Assembly (NCBI RefSeq): GCF_030317145.1
Contig: NZ_JASZYE010000001.1
Coordinates: 744,001-808,000 of the forward strand
Reading direction: 5' to 3'
DNA from: Variovorax flavidus
GTDB lineage: Bacteria > Pseudomonadota > Gammaproteobacteria > Burkholderiales > Burkholderiaceae_C
DNA length: 64,000 nt
Below are positions 52,273 to 60,354 of this stretch, one piece after another (within the stretch, counting starts at the first letter, position 1; each line of letters opens with the position of its first letter). The notes below the pieces were generated by a model. That model was given only the letters and a program-made list of their open reading frames with translations, was not told where the DNA came from and made no database searches. The position numbers and the translations under genes are program-made.

Positions 52273-53154
52273 TCACGCCAGGAGTGCCGCCTCGGCCGCC
52301 GCCCAACGCCAGACTGCCTGAATCGCAGGCTCGCGCTCGCGGCCGTTGACCGCCGCCAGGAAGTACTTGCCGGTCTCGAGCACCGGGCCGAAGGGCTGCA
52401 GCAACGCGCCGCTTTGCAATTCGTCAGCGGCGAGCGTCCTGCTGAGCAAAGCGACGCCGTGCCCTGCCAGTGCGGCAAGCATCGCATGTGTCTCGTCCGT
52501 GAATGAGAGATCCTTCCCTTGACGCCCGGGTGGCGTCAAGCCCGCCTCCTTGAACCAGCGTGCCCACGACGCAGGCGCATGCGCCTGGACCTGCCAGTCG
52601 AAATGAATCAACGGGTGCGCAGACAGATCCTTCACGCGACGCAGCGCCAGGAGCGGGCTGCAGAGAGGTGCATAGTGTTCGGCCATCAGCGCCTCGGTGG
52701 CCAGCCCGGGCCAGCGGCCGGTGCCGGAACGGATGGCGAGATCGGCCTCGTCGCGCGCCAAATCGACCACGGCATCGCTCGCATGGAGGCGCAACTCGAT
52801 CCCGGGGCACGCAGCGCGGAAACTGGCCATCCGCGGGAGCACCCACTTGGCCGCGAATGCGGCGTGTGTGGTCAGCGTCACCGTCCGGCGTTCGTTCCGC
52901 GCGCGCGCGGACCGAACGCCCGCCTCGATCCTGTCCAACCCTTCGCCCACCGCCTCGAAGAGCCGCTCGCCGGCGGGCGTCAGTTCAAGCTGACGCGTGA
53001 GCCGGCGAAACAACGGCTGGTCGAGCGCTTCCTCGAGTCCGCGTACCTGGTGGCTGATGGCCGTCGGCGTGACGGACAGTTCGCGCGCGGCCCGCTGGAA
53101 ACTGAGATGTGCCGCTGCGCTTTCAAACGCACGTAGGGACGACAGTGGCGGCAT
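52273..53154 (-). CDS. LysR-family regulator, GcvA-like
   Basis: This 293-residue regulator has an N-terminal helix-turn-helix (LSSLRAFESAAAHLSFQRAA, then VTPTAISHQVRGLEEALDQP) and RQLELTPAGERLFEAV. The effector domain contains DLAIRSGTGRWPGLATEAL, typical of GcvA-type regulators. The ATG at 53154 is used; an ATG at 53220 would add 22 residues of unusual sequence. It diverges from the azoreductase gene, which is its probable target. Confidence 0.92.
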   Translation of the reverse strand: MPPLSSLRAFESAAAHLSFQRAARELSVTPTAISHQVRGLEEALDQPLFRRLTRQLELTPAGERLFEAVGEGLDRIEAGVRSARARNERRTVTLTTHAAFAAKWVLPRMASFRAACPGIELRLHASDAVVDLARDEADLAIRSGTGRWPGLATEALMAEHYAPLCSPLLALRRVKDLSAHPLIHFDWQVQAHAPASWARWFKEAGLTPPGRQGKDLSFTDETHAMLAALAGHGVALLSRTLAADELQSGALLQPFGPVLETGKYFLAAVNGREREPAIQAVWRWAAAEAALLA

Positions 53155-53240
53155 TCGCCTCGCAGGTCTTATAGGTGAGCTTGATTCATCCGTAGCTGAG
53201 AAAACGCCATTTGTCTGCACAGACTGCCCTCTAGAGAATC

Positions 53241-53266
53241 CAGAAATTCTGTCGCCTCAGTCTGAG
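53241..53266. promoter_or_regulatory. Two adjacent palindromes in the LysR/azoreductase promoter
   Basis: CAGAA-A-TTCTG (53241-53251) and CTCAG-T-CTGAG (53256-53266) are perfect 5+5 palindromes separated by 4 bases. They lie between the divergent LysR and azoreductase start codons, as a regulator or activation site would. Confidence 0.6.
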
Positions 53267-53309
53267 ATCACAGAAATGAATTCATCCATTATCCGAACGA
53301 AAGCAATCG

Positions 53310-53978
53310 ATGACAAAGATTCTTCACATCGACGCCAGTGCCCGTCCCGGGCTGTCCGGCATCGATCCTCATGGCTCGCACACACGCAGACTCTCCGCCC
53401 GGTTTGTCGCGCGCTGGCGCGCTTCGCGCCCCGAAGACCCTATCGAGTACCTCGACGTCGGCCAATCACCCCCTGCTCCTGTCACGGGACCATGGATCAA
53501 TGCTGCGTTCACGAAGCTGGAAGCGCGCGAGCCGTGGATGCACGAGGTGCTCGCGGAAAGCGATCGGCTGGTGGATCAGTTGCTTGCGGCAGACGTGGTC
53601 GTGGTGGGCTTGCCCATGTACAACTTCAGCGTGCCGGCGCAGTTCAAGGCCTACATCGATAACATCGTGCGCGTGGGCCGAACCTTCGGATTCGATCGCG
53701 CGCAAAGTCCGGTGCCGTACTGGCCTTTGCTCTCCGAAGCAGGCAAGCGCGTCGTGCTCCTGGGTTCACGAGGCGACTTCGGCTATGGCGATTCGCAGCG
53801 CATCGCGCACCTCAATCACGCTGAAGCCAGCGTTCGTACCGCCTTGGGCTACATCGGCATCACCGAAGTCTTCGACGCCGCGGTGGAATACGACGAGTTC
53901 GGAGGTCCGCTCCTGTCCCGGTCCATTGAGCAGGCAGAGAATGCCGTGGACCAGTTGGTCGACCGGCTGATGAAGTAG
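53310..53978 (+). CDS. azoR: FMN-dependent NADH-azoreductase
   Basis: This 222-residue flavodoxin-like enzyme begins TKILHIDASARPG and has the AzoR segments VVVGLPMYNFSVPAQFKAYI (FMN site) and VLLGSRGDFGYGD. AzoR homologues reduce quinones and azo bonds with NAD(P)H as part of thiol or quinone stress defence. A LysR regulator is divergent, and a pair of palindromes lies between them. It is convergent to the catalase-fold gene, with 14 bases between the stop codons. Confidence 0.93.
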   Translation: MTKILHIDASARPGLSGIDPHGSHTRRLSARFVARWRASRPEDPIEYLDVGQSPPAPVTGPWINAAFTKLEAREPWMHEVLAESDRLVDQLLAADVVVVGLPMYNFSVPAQFKAYIDNIVRVGRTFGFDRAQSPVPYWPLLSEAGKRVVLLGSRGDFGYGDSQRIAHLNHAEASVRTALGYIGITEVFDAAVEYDEFGGPLLSRSIEQAENAVDQLVDRLMK

Positions 53979-53992
53979 CGGAGCGCTTCCGA

Positions 53993-55219
53993 CTATTCAA
54001 ACACCTCGTCTCCCGTCGGCTCGTAATGCGGCACCGCATTCATGTTGTGCCGCAACTTCGACAACTCCCAGTACATGCGCTTGCGCGCCCTGCTCTGGTT
54101 GCCGAGCGGCCGATGGTCCGGAATGGTGTGCCACGGGTTGTAGGACAGCCGTTTCGCAAACTCCATCTGAGCCGGCGAATCGAACTTCTGGCGCGGCAGC
54201 CGCAGCGTGGCGACGCTCACTCTGGGCGACAGCTTCTCGGGCCACAGCACGCCGGCATTCTCGATCGGCATCAGGTGCGGGTCGGTCTGCATCTGCACGC
54301 GGATGTCCAGTTCGACGTCACCCTCGGCCAGCGACGCGACCATCGCGTTGCGCAGGTAGTCGTCGGGTGGCCGCAGCGGAAGGCGCGGAATGGGCGTGCG
54401 CTTCGTGGTCTTGGGCCACACCGAATATTGCATCGCCTGCCCCTCTCCCATCAGGTATGGAACGCAGCTGAAATAGGGTGCCTCGAACGGGCTGCTCTGC
54501 GTCTTGATGAACAGCGATTGCATGATGAGGTCGAGCACGTGCGATTCGCGCAGGTTGACGAAGTAGAAGATCTGCGCGTTCTTCACGCTCTCGATCTGCA
54601 GCGCCGCGTTGCACTTGGCGTCAGGCGTGACGAAGGTCGGCGTGGAGACGGCGAACATGTCCAGCGTGTGCTGTTCCTCGTCCATCAGTTTCGGACCGGG
54701 CACGCCCATCAGCTTGATGCTGATGCTCATGAAGCCCACGTCGTCGATGTCGGGCGTGATGTACGGCCCGGGACCCGAGAAGCGCACCCAGGCCTGAAAG
54801 GTCTGCGGCTTGGCATAGATGCCGCGCTTCATGTGCTCGGGAATGTCCTCGTGCACGATGAACTCGCCGCGCACGATGCCCTGGGTCTTGGTATTTCCGC
54901 CGCGCTCGAAGCCTCCGGGCTTCCACAGATCGCTCATCTGCCGGGTGAAGCTCTTGACGATCGAATCGGTGAAGCTCTCCTCGTCGGGCATGAGCCTTTC
55001 TTCCGCAATGCGCAGGCCTTCGTTCGGCCGCCGGCTGTTGATCAACGAGGTCGTCAGGCGCGCCATCGGATCCCGCAGGAAGGCATCGAAAGCAGGCCGG
55101 AAGAAGGGGTCGAAGCGCCGCTCCAGCCGGATGAACGCCATTCCGGAATCGCTGATGAAGTTGCGCAGCACGGAGCCCGTGTTGGCCCTGGGCGTGGGAC
55201 GGCTGGCGTTCGAATTCAT
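53993..55219 (-). CDS. Catalase-fold heme protein, distal His apparently replaced
   Basis: This 408-residue protein resembles short bacterial catalase-family proteins. The core reads GIVRGEFIVHEDIPEHMKRG, FQAWVRFSGPGPY and DIDDVGFMSISIKLMGVPG. The C-terminal RKRMYWELSKLRH gives an R-x3-Y pattern matching the proximal Tyr heme ligand. Related proteins carry KTHG at the distal side, in my recollection; here it is KTQG, so the catalytic His may be Gln. It overlaps the DyP peroxidase stop by four bases and is the last gene of the redox operon. Peroxidase or hydroperoxide activity is inference. Confidence 0.8.
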   Translation of the reverse strand: MNSNASRPTPRANTGSVLRNFISDSGMAFIRLERRFDPFFRPAFDAFLRDPMARLTTSLINSRRPNEGLRIAEERLMPDEESFTDSIVKSFTRQMSDLWKPGGFERGGNTKTQGIVRGEFIVHEDIPEHMKRGIYAKPQTFQAWVRFSGPGPYITPDIDDVGFMSISIKLMGVPGPKLMDEEQHTLDMFAVSTPTFVTPDAKCNAALQIESVKNAQIFYFVNLRESHVLDLIMQSLFIKTQSSPFEAPYFSCVPYLMGEGQAMQYSVWPKTTKRTPIPRLPLRPPDDYLRNAMVASLAEGDVELDIRVQMQTDPHLMPIENAGVLWPEKLSPRVSVATLRLPRQKFDSPAQMEFAKRLSYNPWHTIPDHRPLGNQSRARKRMYWELSKLRHNMNAVPHYEPTGDEVFE

Positions 55220-56673
55220 GGCTGCCCCCTGGACAAATACCGCAGCGCACGAAGGCCGGGCAGGAAGAAATAGGCGCCGCCCACCACGGCCACGAATTGC
55301 GGCAGCCCGCATACGCGCCGGTCGGGCCCGGAGGGGACCGGCATGGAGAAGGTGTCGGAAGCGGTGCCGTCCTCGCGCGGCTGATGGTTGCCGATCAGCG
55401 GATCGCTTTCGTCCCGCGAGCCGGCGAAGCGCAGGCCCGACAGCCATGCCGACTGCACGAACTCGAACTGGCGGGCGATGTTGGCGCCGAGGCAGATGAA
55501 GTGAAGCCCGGTTTCTTCGAGCGGCGGCACGCCATACTCGCGCCCGCGCCGCAGGAGCCGATGGAAGCGGGTCGACGAGACCAGATCATTGGCGAGCGCG
55601 TCGGCATCGAAGCCCAGCGTACGCGCCGCCCACGAGATGAATCCGGGCGGGCCCGGCGGCAGGTCGGCATTGCGCGGATTGCTGCGCCGGATATGCGCGC
55701 CGACCGGACAGCGCAGGCCCTCGGTGTCGCTGCGGTAGGTGAAGGTGTTGCGCGGGTCGTCTTCGCCGTCGATGGCTTCGTTGGTACGCCCCATGAGTGG
55801 CTCGCCCTCCATCGTCCGCCCGACCATGGCCTCGGCCAGCTGCTTGCGCCGAACGGGATCGCCCTGCACCTGCTCGTCGATGAAGCCCCAGAAGCCTTCG
55901 ACGTCCTGCTGCAGCTGGCGCAGCACCAGGTAGCTTCCGTTGCGCCCGAGGTCGGCGCGTTCGGGCGCGTCCTCCGCGCGCGGGAGGATCGCATCCGGGT
56001 CCCGCAGCGCGTCGAGCAAGGGCCTGTCGGTGTACTCGCCATACTCGTTGGGATAGCCCAGCAGGTATTCGCCGAGGCACGAGAGGTTGGTGTAGTCCGA
56101 GAGTTCCTCATCGCGCGCCGGCCTGTCGCGCTTCCAATCGATGGTGGGTTCCGAGATGCCGTCGGCAAAGCCGAAGGGCTCGACGCCATCCAGGTCGGAG
56201 GTCGTGAGGCAGGCGATTTGTTCGAAGCCTTCCTCGGCCCCGGACATCGCATGGCGGCCCCATTCATCGAACTCGGCGGGCACGGCGTAGAGCATGACCA
56301 TCACGTGCGGCATGGTGTCCAGCGAGCCGCCCCATTGCCAGTGCGCAGGATCGCTCGGGCCGAGGTCGCCGAGCCGGCGCGCGCGGCTCGAATCGCTGCT
56401 CATGCCGACGATGAACTCCGACGAGAAGCCTTCGACGATGTCCTCCGCGACGCCTAGCGCACGCAATCCCGCACTGGTGATGGCGATGTGCAATGCGGTT
56501 TCGGGCGGCGCCTCGCGCTTCGTCGCGCTGGTCACAGGCGCCTGCGCGAGCCAGGCGCGCGCGGCGTCGGGATTCGTCACACGCAGCAGCAGGAAGCAGG
56601 CCTGCGTCAGGCGCCGGTAGCCGAAGCGCACCAGACCCTGGATGTCCTCGTAGTCGACCGGTTGGTCCGTCAT
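55216..56673 (-). CDS. DyP-type heme peroxidase
   Basis: This 485-residue peroxidase has the DyP motif GFADGISEPTIDW near residue 150, with the distal Asp, and the proximal-His segment PVGAHIRRSNPRNADLPPGP near residue 320. The start is the ATG at 56673, whose codon overlaps the preceding membrane-protein stop. No signal peptide is present. DyP enzymes oxidise dyes, lignin-like phenolics and porphyrins with H2O2. Its neighbours are a membrane protein and a catalase-fold protein, so the true substrate may be a lipid or aromatic product of the cluster. Confidence 0.93.
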   Translation of the reverse strand: MTDQPVDYEDIQGLVRFGYRRLTQACFLLLRVTNPDAARAWLAQAPVTSATKREAPPETALHIAITSAGLRALGVAEDIVEGFSSEFIVGMSSDSSRARRLGDLGPSDPAHWQWGGSLDTMPHVMVMLYAVPAEFDEWGRHAMSGAEEGFEQIACLTTSDLDGVEPFGFADGISEPTIDWKRDRPARDEELSDYTNLSCLGEYLLGYPNEYGEYTDRPLLDALRDPDAILPRAEDAPERADLGRNGSYLVLRQLQQDVEGFWGFIDEQVQGDPVRRKQLAEAMVGRTMEGEPLMGRTNEAIDGEDDPRNTFTYRSDTEGLRCPVGAHIRRSNPRNADLPPGPPGFISWAARTLGFDADALANDLVSSTRFHRLLRRGREYGVPPLEETGLHFICLGANIARQFEFVQSAWLSGLRFAGSRDESDPLIGNHQPREDGTASDTFSMPVPSGPDRRVCGLPQFVAVVGGAYFFLPGLRALRYLSRGQP

Positions 56674-57965
56674 AGCAGCCTCAACCATGCGAGCGCCTGC
56701 TCGTCGCTCATGGCGTACATGTCGAATCCTTCGCGGATGCGCTGGTTGCGATCGAGGTCGGTCAGCGTGAGTCCGGGGTAGGCCTTGTACCAGACCTGCG
56801 TGGGCAATTGATGCCGGCGCTGGTAGTACTTGAAGCGAAGCTCGTGGTGCGCACCGCCCTTCACGAGCCAGTCGGTGCGCGGCCAGCCGAAGCCGTTGCT
56901 GAAGATCAGATTGAGTCCCCATGCGGCCTTGTTGATGAAGTCGTCCATATAGCTTTCGTGGCTGCCGTCGTAGTTGCTCGCGAACAGCACGCGCGCCTTG
57001 TTGTCGAGGAAGACCCAGCGAGCGAAGTGAATCGTCTGCACCCTCGCCAGATGGCCGCGCCCGAAGACGTGGCGGCACGCGTAGTCGATGAGGAGGAGGA
57101 TGAGCTGCGTCAGATAGCGGCGAAACAGCCCAGGCTTGACGGGACCGAGCGCAGTGAAGCTGTTGGTCAGGTCGTGGTCTTCGAGCTGCTGCATCTCGCG
57201 CACGGCGGCGCGGTCGGGTCGCGGACAGAACTCGGGGTCGCGCTTCTCATGGCGACGCAGCAGCACGATGACGATGGGCGTCAGCACGATCCACAGCGGT
57301 AGCAGCAGCAAGCCGGCCAATGGCACACCGATGGCATGCGCCAGGTTGCAAAGCTGCCAGGCCCCTGGCGTCCGCTCGGTCGACGTGAGGACGAGCCGCC
57401 CGCCGATCATCTCGCCCTGCACGAAGGCCAGCAGGTCGCGTCGCATCGCTTGCGGATCGGCGGCCGCTGCCGCATCGCGCGGCGCGCGGGACGACAAGAG
57501 GCGCTGCAGTTCGCTGTTCTGTCGGATCTGCTTCACAGTGCGGCCGATCCAGTTGACGTAGCCCGCGGCCACGGGCGCGCTGTGCGCCTTGAGCTTTGCC
57601 AGCAGATCGGCGCCGGTTCCAAAGCCTTCGCAATGCGAGAACACGCGGCGCAGCCCGTCGCCGGCGCGCTCCACGAACTCGGCCAGTTGTTCATCCGCCG
57701 GTCCATCGCATTCGCCCAGGAAGCAGAGGTACGTCGGCACATGGGGCCGCGGCAGATCGAAGGCTTCCAGGTCGCCCATCGTCGTGTCGGTCAGCAAGGC
57801 GAAGCGCGCGAAGTGCAGGCGCTCGAACTCGCCGAAGGGCAACAGCGCATTCGCCGGATCGGCTACGCCGGGCGTCACATTCATGGTGTCCAGCAATTCC
57901 CGCAGACCGGCCTCGCGGCCTGTGGCCAGCGGCGCGACCACCATGAAGTGCGATTGGGGAGTCAC
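56670..57965 (-). CDS. Membrane protein with apparent internal duplication of an alpha/beta domain
   Basis: This 431-residue protein has no named family that I recognise. A strong membrane segment lies near residues 235-260 (LAGLLLLPLWIVLTPIVIVL) and a weaker one near 295-310. The halves before and after share a pattern: FERLHFARFALLTD ... DG ... GLRRVFSHCEGF in the first and VQTIHFARWVFLDN ... DG ... GLNLIFSNGFGW in the second. This points to two copies of one ferredoxin-like domain on either side of the membrane segment. Its stop overlaps the DyP start (ATGA). Confidence 0.72.
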   Translation of the reverse strand: MTPQSHFMVVAPLATGREAGLRELLDTMNVTPGVADPANALLPFGEFERLHFARFALLTDTTMGDLEAFDLPRPHVPTYLCFLGECDGPADEQLAEFVERAGDGLRRVFSHCEGFGTGADLLAKLKAHSAPVAAGYVNWIGRTVKQIRQNSELQRLLSSRAPRDAAAAADPQAMRRDLLAFVQGEMIGGRLVLTSTERTPGAWQLCNLAHAIGVPLAGLLLLPLWIVLTPIVIVLLRRHEKRDPEFCPRPDRAAVREMQQLEDHDLTNSFTALGPVKPGLFRRYLTQLILLLIDYACRHVFGRGHLARVQTIHFARWVFLDNKARVLFASNYDGSHESYMDDFINKAAWGLNLIFSNGFGWPRTDWLVKGGAHHELRFKYYQRRHQLPTQVWYKAYPGLTLTDLDRNQRIREGFDMYAMSDEQALAWLRLL

Positions 57966-57969
57966 CGCA

Positions 57970-58401
57970 TCAGAACTTGAGGCAGAAGTCGATCAGCCGT
58001 TCCTTGCCCCAGTACACCTTGCCCAGGTAGAAGTTCGGCGAGATCAGGCGGATCTCGTCGCGAATCCAGTGGGCCACCAGCGAGGTGTCGGAGTAGTCGA
58101 GCACGATGCATTCCTTGCCGTCGAGCCAGCTGTCTGCCTTGCCGACCTTGGCGACGATGGCCTCCACGCCGAAGGGCGTGATCTTGTTCTTCAGCACGCC
58201 CTTCTCGGCGTCGAACACCTTTCCCTGCCATCCGAAGTAATTGATGATCTTCGCGATGGATTCCGAGTAGCGCGTGCCCGGCGCAATGATGGCCGTGCCG
58301 TCGGCTTCACCGGACGGGATGTCGCCCGCCGGGCTGGCACGGAACAGATCGTCGAGCTGCTGCTGCGACATGTCGAGCAGCTGTTGCACGTCATATGCCA
58401 T
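57970..58401 (-). CDS. Conserved protein of unknown function, 143 residues
   Basis: The product begins AYDVQQLLDMSQQQLDDLFR and contains IPSGEADGTAIIAPGT, NYFGWQGKVFD and a C-terminal block GKECIVLDYSDTSLVAHWIR and YLGKVYWGKERLIDFCLKF. It has no signal peptide. Its ATG at 58401 has AGAGGAG about 8 bases upstream; the in-frame start at 58428 is poorer. It lies four bases before the membrane-protein gene, in the redox operon. I do not recognise a named domain; the pattern suggests a small barrel, but that is a guess. Confidence 0.75.
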   Translation of the reverse strand: MAYDVQQLLDMSQQQLDDLFRASPAGDIPSGEADGTAIIAPGTRYSESIAKIINYFGWQGKVFDAEKGVLKNKITPFGVEAIVAKVGKADSWLDGKECIVLDYSDTSLVAHWIRDEIRLISPNFYLGKVYWGKERLIDFCLKF

Positions 58402-58462
58402 ACGCCTTCTCCTCTGGGGAAACCCCATCGCTCACAAAGTGTCAGCCAATCGATCGGACCCG

Positions 58463-60334
58463 TCAATTTGCCGAAAGGGGTGTGCGATGGGCGTGCTGCA
58501 ACACCACTTCGGCCGCCTTCTCCGCAATCATGTAGATCGCTGCCGCGACGAAGAAGCCCGGTATGCGCGGGAACACCGAGGCATCGACGACACGCAGCCG
58601 CTTCACGCCATGCACGGTGAAAGTGCTGTCCAGCACGCCCCCCTGGTTGGCCGCGCCGATCGGGCACGAGCACGACGCATGGTGCCCCCACGCGGTGCTT
58701 CGCACGTAGTCGGCCAACGCCTCGTCGCTCTGTGCCGCAGCGCCGGGCGCCAGTTCCTCGACGATCCAGCCGCTCGCGATCAGCGGCGCCGTCATGCGGC
58801 GCACGAAGCGGATCGCCTCGACGACAGCCTGCAGGTCTTCGCCTGACGAGTCGCTGCCTTCCTCGAAGTAGTGGAAGTTGACAAGCGGCATGTCGAGCGG
58901 ATCGGCAGACCGCAGCCGCACCGTACCTGCGCGGTTCTGCGTGTGGGCCTTCAGCACGGCCCAGGTCAGCCGGTCCGGATGGTCGCGTATCCATTTCGAA
59001 AACCCGCTGAAGTAGCCCTCGAAGCGCGCCAGCAGCGCCATGCAGAAGAGGTCCGGCTCTTCCTTCTTGCGGGTCGCGGCGCTCGATTTCTGCACCACGC
59101 CGAGCGCGGCACCGTTGGATGCGTACATGCCGGCCTTGCCTTCCTGCCAATGCCGCCACAGTGTGTCGTCCCGATCGAAGCGCGCGCCTTCCAGCACTTC
59201 CCAGGGTTCGCGCATCCGATGGGTGACCGCAACTTCGTAGCGGTCCTGCAGGTTGCGCCCGACGCCGGGCAGGTCGACCCGTACCGGAATGCCGTGCTGG
59301 ATCAGGTCCGCCGCCGGCCCGATGCCTGACAGCATCAGCAATTGCGGCGTGTTGAAGGCGCCGCCGCACAGGATCACTTCGCGTCGCGACCGCACCTGGC
59401 GTCGTTCTCCGGGTACGTCGCTCGGCTGCGCATGCGCGCGGTACAGGCGAGCGCCCTTCAGGTATTCGACGCCATTGGCCCCGCCGTCGGCATCGAACAG
59501 CACGCGCGTGGCGAGCGCATGCTGCTCGATATGCAGGCGGGTCGGATACCGCTCGGCCACCTCGAGCAGACGCTCGCGCACACCGACGCGCCGACGGCCC
59601 GCGGTCGCCAGCGGCGTGTAGCAGATGCCTTCAAAGCTCCCGGAGCGCATGTGCCACGCGTTGGGGTCCCCCATGCCCCGACGAAGCCAGCGCAGCGTGC
59701 TGAGCAAGGGCGTCGGCAAGCTGCTGGTGAAGGTCCTGGCGGTATCGCGCAACACACGCACCAGCCCGTCGTCGCCGAGCACCGTGAGCGGGATCGACTT
59801 CTCCGTCTTGAGCCAGCCGCTCCATCCGTGGCCCGTGGGGTCCAGCCCGATGTGCTGCAACGCGCGCCACACCGGCCTGTGCCGGCAGTCCTCCACGCGC
59901 AGCGCGTAGCGGCGCATGTTCGTTGCGCGCCATGACAGGTCGCCGGTCAGACGCGCAACGTAGTTCCAGTCCGAGGCGTGCGGCAGCATGAAGATCATCG
60001 CGTTGTGCGAGGTGCAGCCGCCCAGCGCCGCAGCGCGCGGATAGAGCACACCTTCCCCCGCCTCGTGCTTCCAGTCCCTTGCCTGCTGGTCTTCGTCTGC
60101 GTAGTGGCGCACGCGGAAGTTCCAGCTCATCGCCGTGTTTTCGCAGGCGAAGGCATGGAATGCCGGTACGTCGTAGTCATCGGGCAGGCGTGCAGCGTTC
60201 TCGCGCGGATCGCTGCCGGCTTCCAGCAGAAAGACGCGCATGCCCGCTTCGGCCAGGCGAGCTGCAAGGGTGCCGCCGCCCGCGCCCGAACCCACGATGA
60301 CGTAGTCCCATTCGGTCGAATCGGCTCCGGGCAT
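58463..60334 (-). CDS. GMC-family flavin oxidoreductase with a substituted active-site position
   Basis: This 623-residue FAD enzyme opens WDYVIVGSGAGGGTLAARLA and has the GMC marks ALGGCTSHNAMIFMLPH, CGGAFNTPQLLMLSGIGP and, at the end, LRVVDASVFPRIPGFFVAAA with YMIAEKAAEVV. Typical GMC enzymes have a catalytic His (here HHASCSCPIG) and, about 40 residues later, an Asn or His in NP-like sequence; here the latter reads GFFV, so the pair is incomplete. It follows the cytochrome gene after 20 bases. Alcohol oxidation of a lipid-like substrate is inferred. Confidence 0.88.
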   Translation of the reverse strand: MPGADSTEWDYVIVGSGAGGGTLAARLAEAGMRVFLLEAGSDPRENAARLPDDYDVPAFHAFACENTAMSWNFRVRHYADEDQQARDWKHEAGEGVLYPRAAALGGCTSHNAMIFMLPHASDWNYVARLTGDLSWRATNMRRYALRVEDCRHRPVWRALQHIGLDPTGHGWSGWLKTEKSIPLTVLGDDGLVRVLRDTARTFTSSLPTPLLSTLRWLRRGMGDPNAWHMRSGSFEGICYTPLATAGRRRVGVRERLLEVAERYPTRLHIEQHALATRVLFDADGGANGVEYLKGARLYRAHAQPSDVPGERRQVRSRREVILCGGAFNTPQLLMLSGIGPAADLIQHGIPVRVDLPGVGRNLQDRYEVAVTHRMREPWEVLEGARFDRDDTLWRHWQEGKAGMYASNGAALGVVQKSSAATRKKEEPDLFCMALLARFEGYFSGFSKWIRDHPDRLTWAVLKAHTQNRAGTVRLRSADPLDMPLVNFHYFEEGSDSSGEDLQAVVEAIRFVRRMTAPLIASGWIVEELAPGAAAQSDEALADYVRSTAWGHHASCSCPIGAANQGGVLDSTFTVHGVKRLRVVDASVFPRIPGFFVAAAIYMIAEKAAEVVLQHAHRTPLSAN

Positions 60335-60354
60335 GGGACGCGGCCGGGTCTTCG

